Below, in pieces: positions 56,368-64,000 of a stretch of 64,000 nt of DNA (position 1 is the first letter of the stretch; each line of letters starts with the position of its first letter). The position numbers and the translations under genes are program-made. The DNA comes from Gonapodya prolifera JEL478 (Eukaryota > Monoblepharomycota > Monoblepharidomycetes > Monoblepharidales > Gonapodyaceae): positions 10,568 through 74,567 of the forward strand of contig KQ965824.1 in assembly GCA_001574975.1 (NCBI GenBank), read 5' to 3'. The notes beneath the pieces are model-generated. The model worked only from the letters and a program-made list of their open reading frames with translations. It was not told the DNA's origin and ran no database searches.

Positions 56368-58498
56368 ATGGGCGGACTCGGACTCTTGCGCGGAGTGCTG
56401 GCGACGTCGCTGGNCGCGGGACTCGCACTGTCGTTGCTTGGCAGCGCATCGGCGCAGACGCAGGTGGACGACTGCAAGGTGTTCGAAACACTCTACGCAC
56501 AATCGAACCGAACCATTCCCTGGACGGCGGGTCAGTGCTGCTCCTTCACCCAGAACTGGCCCGCGTCCCCGTCCTTCAACTGCAAGGGCGGGCGAGTCAC
56601 AGAGGCACACCTGTGCTGCCAGCAACTGTCGGGGACCATTCCGGCGCTGGCGGGCCTGACGCAGCTGCAGGTGCTGGACCTCTACAACAACAAGCTGACC
56701 GGGCAGATCCCGTCCATGGCCGCGCTCACGCAGCTCGTCGTCCTGGACTTGCCCCAGAACGCACTCACGGGAAACATCGACGGGCTCCTCCCCAACTCGA
56801 TCCAGGACTGCTACCTCACGTACAACAACTCCAACCCCGGACTCTTCTCGTGCAACGGAAACTTCCCCGGTGCTTGCCTCGTCACGCACTACGGGCTTAA
56901 CCAGTCCGTCACGGCCGGCCCTGGCTGTTCCTTCACACCACCCGCCCTCCCTCCCACCACTGCACTACAAGCTGCCGGAGGCACCACCGACGGCACCGCC
57001 GGAGGCACCACCAACGGCACCGCCGGACCCAACATCGGCGCCATTGTCGGCGGTCTTCTCGCCGCGGTGGTGATCGTAGGCGCGGCGGCATTCTTTGTCG
57101 TCAGGCAGAGGAGGGGCGGGTCCATGAGAGTGACCAGGTTCAGCAAGCGGAGTTCGGAGAATGTGGGAGAGTTTGGTGGAAAGTATGGCGGGCCAGATAT
57201 GTCGACGCCGTGGAGAGGTGAGTCTCGGATTTTGGTGGTTTGGGCGGGGGGTGGGGGCGGAAACACCATGGGGTGGGGGGACGTGCGACGAAGGCAGGAG
57301 GCACTATGCACCTGGAGGCGGAAGAAGGTCGAGCGACGGAATAGACCGTGTTTGACGTATCCAGGGGCGTCCACCGTACGCAGATTGGTCTGGGACAGAG
57401 AGTGTCGTTTTCTTGCTTGGTTCTTGTACTGGTTCTGTTCGATTGACTTATTTATCGCCTTACCCACGTCCAGGCCTCTCCCCCCCACCCTCCCCCGACC
57501 GCGCCAACCGCAACCTGGCCCCCTCCGCATCTATGAAACTCGGCATCTCCTGGCTTCGCATGCCGAACATGGGCCGCACGCAATCCACAAAAGGTCTGAC
57601 CTCCAACGCGGCCCCACACGCCACCGGCAACGGCGCCTACACCCTCCCGCGCCCAACAACCCCGCCCTCAGCACCCGACACGACATACGCCAGGGGCGCA
57701 GGCGGGCCGATGGACCTGTCCACGATCCTCGACACGGACTTTTGGAGCGACAAGGAGCGCGCCACAAAGGAGGGGGACAAGGCCGACGAGGAGTGGCGGT
57801 CGGACGCGATTGCGGCGCTCGATTACGCCGGTGACGCGCCTGCGGTCAGGGCGGGCTGGGGCGTGAGTAGTACGGCGCAGGCGTATGCGAGGGGGAATGC
57901 GGCTGTGCGCGGGACCACCACGGTGTTGGGGGGAGGTGGTGGATTGGCGGGCGCGGTAGCGAAACAGCAGCAGCACGAGCAGCAGTGGGATAACCCGTTC
58001 ACGGACGTGTACCAGTCTTCGGCATCGGTGGCCACGCCTACCCGTGGGCGGACGGACGATGTCGGGGATGAGCGGGTCGGGCGGCAACGGAGCAGGTCGC
58101 GCAAGGGCGACGACGCCAAGGATGTCACGGGAAAAGGGAGGAGGAAGAGCGTGGACGCTGGCGGGAGCCGTGCGCGATCAAAGAGCCCCGGCGCTGTGGG
58201 GCGGAAGGAGAGCAAGAGGGATAAGGGCACACCCGAGCGGCGTAAGAGCAAGAGCGGCGGCAGCGGGGAGGGCATGGCGGGTATGATCTCGACCGACGAC
58301 GGCGGGTCCTCTCCCGCCTTGGGCGTGAGGGGCGGGAGCAAGAAGAAGCGTGCGGCGTCGACGGACCGCAAGCATAAGAGGAGTGGAAGCACGGCCGGGG
58401 ATGGAACGTTGGAGAGGACCAAGAGTGGCAGTGGCAAGAGGAGTAAGAGTCCGGGGAGGGTGCAGGAGAGTTGGGAGGTTGGGGATGGGTATTATTGA
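56368..58498 (+). CDS. LRR receptor-like membrane protein
   Basis: Exons 56368..57217 and 57474..58498 join in phase (AGA G|GTGAGT ... TCCAG|GC CTC), giving 624 residues. Signal peptide LALSLLGSASAQT; cap DDCKVFETLY, IPWTAGQCC, FTQNWPASPSFNC. LRRs follow: QLSGTIPALAGL, LQVLDLYNNKLTGQIP, LVVLDLPQNALTGNID. A second Cys module (DCYLTY ... GLFSCNGNFPGACL) closes the ectodomain, as in the 37.1 kb gene. A Gly/Thr stalk leads to one membrane helix at about 222-245 (IGAIVGGLLAAVVIVGAAAFF) and VRQRRGG inside. The roughly 380-residue tail is disordered, with MDLSTILDTDFWSDKE, AALDYAGDAP and basic KSKSP/KRSGS repeats near the end. A single N lies in the signal peptide. The intron sits after the membrane helix, unlike the 37.1 kb gene, whose intron is within the LRRs. 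Confidence 0.87.
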
Positions 58499-60862
58499 GG
58501 GGTGCGTCGGGGATGGGTGGGTGCAAGGGCCGCACGCAGGAGCGCTGGGTCGTGACGCGCGGGCGGTGTTGGGAGTTCGTGGTTGATGGGGCGGTGTGCT
58601 GTGTGCGGGAGAGGCGTGAGGACTGGTGTGGATCGTCAGTTCAGACCTGATCCTTATTTTCCCGGGAGGGAAGAGGACTCGTGTGGTGTTGTAAGTTAGA
58701 TGCGGCGAGGATACTTTAGTTGCTTTTCTTTATTGGAGTGTCGCTGTTTGTATGAGGCTCTTAAAATCATGTCTACGTAATTTCTAAGAGAAGACTGTGT
58801 GAGAGCATGATCATTGGTCAAGGAGGAAGGTACCAACGTTTGGTATCATGGAGCTCCCCGCGAATATACACGTTGATGGCACGGTGTCCAATAAATATCA
58901 CGGCGCAGATACATAAACGTTGGTTCGAGATTCATTGCGAGCGGATGATCTGCGTGCCCGAGTTGCATTGTCACATCTCCCGCAGAAGCGAGATCCCCGT
59001 TGGAGGTTACATAAAGTGTCACGATGAGTTTTTTGAGATAAAGTTAGCGAAGGCGATGAGACGCACTGGCGGAACCTTCCGGCTGAACCCATCATCTTCT
59101 TTTGTCAATCCAACCTCGAACCGATTCCCCATCTCCTCCGACTTGATGGCATCCCTCCCGGCTCTCCCTCGTGACACCTCTCTCGCAATCTCCTCCTACC
59201 TCCCCGTCGTCCCGGATTCGCCTCGTAACGACATGGCGATCCATGCGGTCCATCCTTGGCATCCTGGTTCTCTGGCAGCGTCGACTTTTCAGAATGCGGA
59301 AGAAGTGTTGGGGATAGACAATTTGAGCGATGCGTGGGCGTCATCGCGAGCTGCGTTCTATCATCCACGGATAGAATATCCCGGACGCAGGTCATGGGGA
59401 ACTTCCGGATGGTTGTCCTCGACGTTACATCAGTGACGAAATGGATTCATGGCGTATATATGTCGGGCCAACCCGAAATTCCGCACCCGAGCATTTTCTG
59501 TTTCGCCGCGCCAACGCTTTCCCGCATCCGACGTGTACAAGTCCCGATCCACTGCTGACGCGATTGTCAGTGTCTTTGGCATGACCGTGTCACTCGTTGT
59601 TTGGTGCGTGGGTGCGTTAAAATGCACGAGGCTCCCTCCTCCTGTATGAAGGATTAGAACGCCAGACGATCTCGCTGATTTCTACGCAAACCTTGTTTCT
59701 CGAATTTTGTCTGGGAGCACCGACATGAATCACCACCGTCTCTCTGCTCTTCGTGTTCATTATCTTTTTCATCACGTCATCCCGACATGATACATTTTCG
59801 CTACATATGCACATTCTCACTCCCGCCCTCCTGGCAGACGTCACGCCAAGAGTTGCCGACTTTTCTAGATATCACTCCCCAGGTATGAAATGGTGCTGCG
59901 ACCTTTCGTTTGCTCAGCTGCCGGTCTGTCGATACATTTTAAACTTTGGCGATCTCTAGGGAGCATCCTCTCACATTAAATCGCCGTAACCTTAGTTTTG
60001 GCATACCACCCATGCGATGCGCAAACTCAGTTTGCTAACGTAGATGTGTCCATGTCAGGTCCCAAACTATAAAAGGCGCGTGGTTGCTGAACCGGCCCAG
60101 TCAGTCCGTTGTTCCGGTAATTACTGTCATGCAGGGATCTTTTCGGTTTTGTAAAGAACGCTGTTCCCTGGTGGCGTCATTGCCGCTTGAACTTTTCCAA
60201 TGCAATGTGTATGCGTGGACAGCCTGCGGGATCTATTTTTCTGGCTGTGCTTGCAACGTTTATATGGGTCGGAATATTTCCAGTCGCCACAAATAGCCGA
60301 CCGCGTGCCCTGTTATGTGATTTTTGTACGGACAAAAATAAACTAGGACTGCCGAACAAATGCAAACTTCGCGATGTCTCTAGCTCCACTCCAATACTTT
60401 TAGTTTCCGTGAACTGCTGATGAGTAATATATGCTCGTACAGTTTGGAATCACGAGGCTTCTACGCAACTGTGTGGCGCATCTTTTCAAGTGGAGGACCT
60501 CACTTGGATGCCCTTGAAGTTGTGTCAACGAGCCCCAATCGGACAGGGAAGATCTGTGCATCGTCCTCTACTCGGCTAGTGACCTGTCGTCTTTGCTCGT
60601 CCAGTGGTGTGATGTCCGCTTTATTCTCCCCTTCGCGGCTTGGGCGATCGTCTGTTTATCAACCACCCCCCACAACTTGATAGTTTGTGGCAAATTGGTT
60701 CCTCAATCGGTTGTCCGCACACCAGTCGGTACGGGCTGGACGTGGCGATGGAGAGACTGGTTTCTCACGGCAGACATATGTTGATTTTAATCCTTACAAT
60801 GCTTGGATGCACTTCTCAGGTGGGATTAGTACTGTTCTTCTACCTTCTACCCACCACGCTGC
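58499..60862. other. Gene-poor stretch between the two right-hand LRR genes
   Basis: No recognised gene. One longer plus-strand frame is listed separately (58807..59436). AT-rich parts occur near 58,700-58,900 and 59,700-60,000. Confidence 0.4.
58807..59436 (+). CDS. Hypothetical open frame (weak)
   Basis: A 209-codon frame from ATG. It has no recognised domain; the second half (SSDLMASLPALPRDTSLAI) is more protein-like than the first. It may be chance or a remnant. Confidence 0.18.
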   Translation: MIIGQGGRYQRLVSWSSPRIYTLMARCPINITAQIHKRWFEIHCERMICVPELHCHISRRSEIPVGGYIKCHDEFFEIKLAKAMRRTGGTFRLNPSSSFVNPTSNRFPISSDLMASLPALPRDTSLAISSYLPVVPDSPRNDMAIHAVHPWHPGSLAASTFQNAEEVLGIDNLSDAWASSRAAFYHPRIEYPGRRSWGTSGWLSSTLHQ

Positions 60863-61177
60863 AGTGTCCGTCCGGAACCATCCGTCTCTATCTCCACCGT
60901 CGATGCGCCACGCACTGGCCGCTCGCCCGACGCTTCCACCTCCACCTCCACCTCCACTTCACCCCAGCGCCGCCGCGCCACCGTCTCGCCAACCAAAACC
61001 CCGCTCGAGCTCGCCTACATTCTGGACTGGTTTGTCACTAGCCAGGAGTGTGGCGGGAAACGGTGCAGTCACCATGATTCAACAGTACCAACTCTCGCTG
61101 TCGCTTATCAAGATCTCTCGTCTCAGAATATTACTACTCGTTTCCCTGGTCGCCGGAATGTGCGACACTCAACTTGA
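60863..61177 (+). other. Protein-like open frame, possibly an exon
   Basis: After an acceptor-like CTGCAG at 60,864 a 105-codon frame reads DASTSTSTSTS, TPLELAYILDWFVTSQE, CGGKRCSHHDST and VAYQDLSSQNITTRFPG, then stops. The mix of a Ser/Thr linker and a compact Cys/His part looks coding. No start, partner exon or family is known. Confidence 0.3.
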
Positions 61178-61795
61178 ATCGTAAGCTCTGGATCATTTGG
61201 CCCTCCTTGCAAGTTGAATTGATCTCAGTTGCGTTGCTTCGCCAAGGCGCCCACCTCCAAAGCCAGATGTGGACGCGGTCACGTCGGACTTGCTTCATGT
61301 ACTTAATGCCGCGTATGTCGCTCGTACTGCTCTTTCTTGAGCTGACGTCCGTGGATCTTCGGGTTACCTTCATAGATACATCAACCAATGTAAACCACTC
61401 GATGTACGCGGACACTCTGGGTGGTGAAGGTAAAATTGAGCGTGGGCCGGTGCTGGGCCAATCAGTCCCGGAGACAGTGCCAGAAGCTTCTTCTCCGGAG
61501 TAGGTCCTGGAAGCTGTCTGAGCAGTCGAGGTGGACAAAGTCTCGAATCGGTGGGAACAGTGCGAAACACAAACTTTTTTCTTTGTCGCTATCTGCTTAT
61601 AACTTGTTCAGGATAGGACTGGAGAGGTTTTATCGTCACTCCGGTACTCGCGATGAAAATCCCCGTGCGCATTTGCACTGTCGGGTTGGGTTAAAAAGCA
61701 AGGGCCGACTCAGGAGTCTTCCACATCCAAGGGCACTCAGGGAGGAGCCACAGCCAAGACTCCAATCTTGAACTTACCCCAAACCACGGGCCGCG

Positions 61796-64000
61796 ATGGC
61801 AGCGTCACACGCCCACTTTCTCCTTCTACTACTTGTCCCAATTGCTCTCGCGCAGACGCAATCCCAAGACTGCGCGCCTTTCGAAGCTCTGTACGACCAG
61901 TCGGGAAGGACATATAAATGGACCAAGGGAGCATGTTGTAACCTCACTGCGGGTTTCCCCAACGTGCAGCCGAGTTTTAATTGCACTGCTGCCGGAAGAG
62001 TGACGGGTGGGCGGGTGGAGTGGGGTGTCGGGTTGAAAGGGCCAATTCCGGACTTCTCTGGAGTCACAGAGATCGAGCTTCTGGACTTGGGAGTCAGCGC
62101 GCTGACAGGCCGAATACCGTCGTGGCTGTCGTCCCTGACAAAGCTGCGGATTCTGAATCTGGGCACCAGCACGTTATCCGGAACAATCCCCGACTTGAGG
62201 AAGCTGACAAACTTGGAGGAGCTGTACTTGGACAGCAACCAGTTCACAGGTCCGATCCCTGCGAGTATCTTGGGTCTTGCGCGACTCCGAGTCCTCTCAT
62301 TGCACGACAACCAGCTCAGTGGAAAGGTGGACGACCTCCTTCCACCCTCCATAACAAACTGCAACATCGGCAACAACACAAATCTTTACACATGTGGCGG
62401 CTTCGTCCCGTCCGCGTGTGGCACTATCCAGACCAACATGACCTCCTGTAAGCTCATCCAGGCCCTCGACTGCGCGCCCTTTGAGTCGATGTACGCGCAA
62501 GCGGGTCGAACCTTGCCCTGGACGCGCGGCTCGTGCTGCGACTTGACCAAAGGGTTCCCTGGCTCTGGGCCAAGCTTTAATTGCAGCGGGGCTCGTGTTG
62601 TCGGTGCCAAATTCCAGTGGGGGGACAATATCGGGGGCCAAATCGCGGACCTGTCCCCGCTCACTGAGCTGCAGTTCCTCGATCTCGGCCTGAACCAGTT
62701 TACTGGTCCCATTCCTGCCCTGGACGCGCTAACGAAGCTGCGCTCGATGAATCTCGGCACCAACAACCTGACGGGCTCCATCCCGCCCTCCGTCGTGGCG
62801 TTGGCCAGCATTGAGAGGTTGTTCTTAGACAGGAACAACTTAAACGGCCCGGTTCCCTCACTCGTGAATCTCACAAAACTGAACACGCTCTCGATAGGAA
62901 GGAATGATTTTTCGGGGAACTTTGACAACGTGATCCCGTCCGGCGTGACGGATTGCGACATCTCGAGCAACCCGGGGCTCTACACGTGTGGTGGGACTAT
63001 ACTTGCTGCGTGTGGCCGCCTGCCCCAAAATACCAGCGCGTGTGCTTCTGCCTCGTCCGTCGCGGCTTCCTCTTCAACCACAGGCCAGACACGGCCCACC
63101 GCAAACAATCCCCAACCCCCGCCAGCCGCTTCAGATTCACCACCCAGCTCAGTCGGCCCAATTGCGGGTGGCGTCGTAGGCGGTGTCATGGCCCTTCTAG
63201 CGCTCGCCGGTGTCTTTTTCTGGGTCTCCCGGAAACGACGCAACTCCTACGCAACGTCGAAGCGGGGTGCACCTCCCACTGCCTCTGCCGGAACTGGACC
63301 GCGCATGAGCACCTCTCGCCCACTTCTTCCTGAGACCGTGAACGGCAGCTCACGTGACCTCAATGACGCGACAACATCTTCATCTGGATATTCGAGCTGG
63401 AGTGAGAACGGACTGCAGGTACTTAAGTACCTCCCACTTCCTCGCTCCTCCGTTTCCAACAAATCCCATTGATACACTCCCCTCGATTCCCAGCCACCAC
63501 CAATATCGGCCATCCCCCTGGCTCCCTCCATCGCTTCGCCCAACGCCTCCACATCTGGACTTCCACCCCGATCCATTTCCTCTCAAAACGCCATTTTCTC
63601 CCCACACAACACAAACTCAGTTATGACCATTGCGTACCGCTCCATGAACATGGCAGACATTCCGTCGGGAGGGGTGCCAAAGGGTGCCTATGATGGACTG
63701 CCAAGTAGAGCGGTCGAGCTACCGGAGTCGACGGTAGCATCGGGGAGTTCAAATGGAGGGTCGCGGTCCTTGCAGGTAGAGAATCTCGTGGGGGGTTTTG
63801 ATACCTCGATATCCTGGTGATTTTCAGTGACGATCAAACACTCTTGTAAACTCCAGCCGCCTTCGAAACCGCACTGGGCGTTTGCGTTCCTCGCCGGTCC
63901 ATCCTTCGAGTCTCTTCCTGCACTCAACTTGCCTCAACGCATGCCCGTACTGACAGTTGAAACCGACGTAAGTTGCAAACTTAACGTCCATACAATTAAC
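61796..64000 (+). CDS. LRR receptor-like protein with two cap-LRR modules, partial at the right edge
   Basis: Exons 61796..63418, 63494..63775 and 63857..63967 join in phase 0; the last ends in GTAAGT, so the gene continues past the window. Signal peptide FLLLLLVPIALAQT. The ectodomain holds the same unit twice. Unit 1 has DCAPFEALY, YKWTKGACC, FNC, then LRRs LTGRIPSWLSSL and FTGPIPASIL, and closes ITNCNIGNNTNLYTCGGFVP. Unit 2 begins at about residue 223 with DCAPFESMY, LPWTRGSCC, FNC, LRRs FTGPIPALDAL and LTGSIPPSVVAL, and closes VTDCDISSNPGLYTCGG. A Ser/Thr/Pro stalk, a membrane helix near 458-481 (GVVGGVMALLALAGVFFWV) and SRKRR follow. The tail is disordered. Extracellular ligand binding is inferred from the LRR layout, which resembles plant LRR receptor-like proteins. 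Confidence 0.88.

Noticed and set aside
1-64000. tRNA, rRNA and CRISPR-like arrays
   Set aside because: I looked for T-loop words (GGTTCGA) with matching stems and for regular short spacer-repeat arrays and found none. A covariance-model scan would be needed to exclude RNA genes.

Overview
The window reads as nuclear DNA of an early-diverging fungus, most likely a chytrid (Chytridiomycota). This is an inference. Genes are GC-rich and broken by short GT..AG introns of about 50-110 bases. There is a V-ATPase c'' subunit, a TMEM120 homologue, a Crp1/Mdg1-like CBM48 protein and a fungal-type transcription factor. The rest is lineage-type proteins: secreted LRR receptors with long disordered tails, and F-box-like/ankyrin genes. 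There are three runs of N and several single ambiguous bases, so this is an unfinished assembly. All exon joins below were worked out by hand from splice signals, reading phase and protein continuity. No search was run.

Left part (1-24.4 kb). A partial K/T-type cyclin (minus) is followed by a CBM48 protein (minus) that can end either in a CaaX box or in a downstream exon with a membrane anchor. Next come a single-pass surface protein (plus), an ankyrin-SH3 protein with a GC-AG intron (plus), and a MYND zinc-finger gene broken at three homopolymers. Two loci then show the same pattern, a working gene beside decayed local copies: a Pro/Gln-rich protein with a zinc-finger-like C-terminus (intact 12.67-14.47 kb, decayed 10.69-11.79 kb), and a coiled-coil/disordered protein (intact 23.4-24.36 kb, decayed 21.97-23.05 kb). 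Between them lies a 1365-codon disordered protein with an N gap.

Middle (24.4-37 kb). This part holds the conserved genes: VMA16 (plus), a kinase fused to Sel1 repeats (minus) and a TMEM120 homologue (minus), followed by a decayed F-box/LRR gene (plus). A 3.3 kb gene-free stretch follows. It contains a roughly 12-unit, about 142-base tandem array that looks like the remains of a zinc-finger repeat protein. Across 34,664-36,198 (1,535 bases) there is not one CpG, while the last units of the same array are full of CpG.

Right part (37-64 kb). Three LRR receptor-like genes (37.1, 56.4 and 61.8 kb, all plus) share a secretion signal, a Cys-rich cap, LRRs, one membrane helix and a long disordered cytoplasmic tail. 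Between the first two lie seven members of an F-box-like/ankyrin family. One is intact and six are broken or truncated. They are interspersed with a fungal transcription factor gene (minus) and an inverted-repeat element carrying a nested 210-base mariner-type MITE. The area looks like a birth-and-death cluster of surface receptors and ankyrin adaptors. No operon-like pathway is visible, and I cannot show that the receptors and ankyrin proteins act together.
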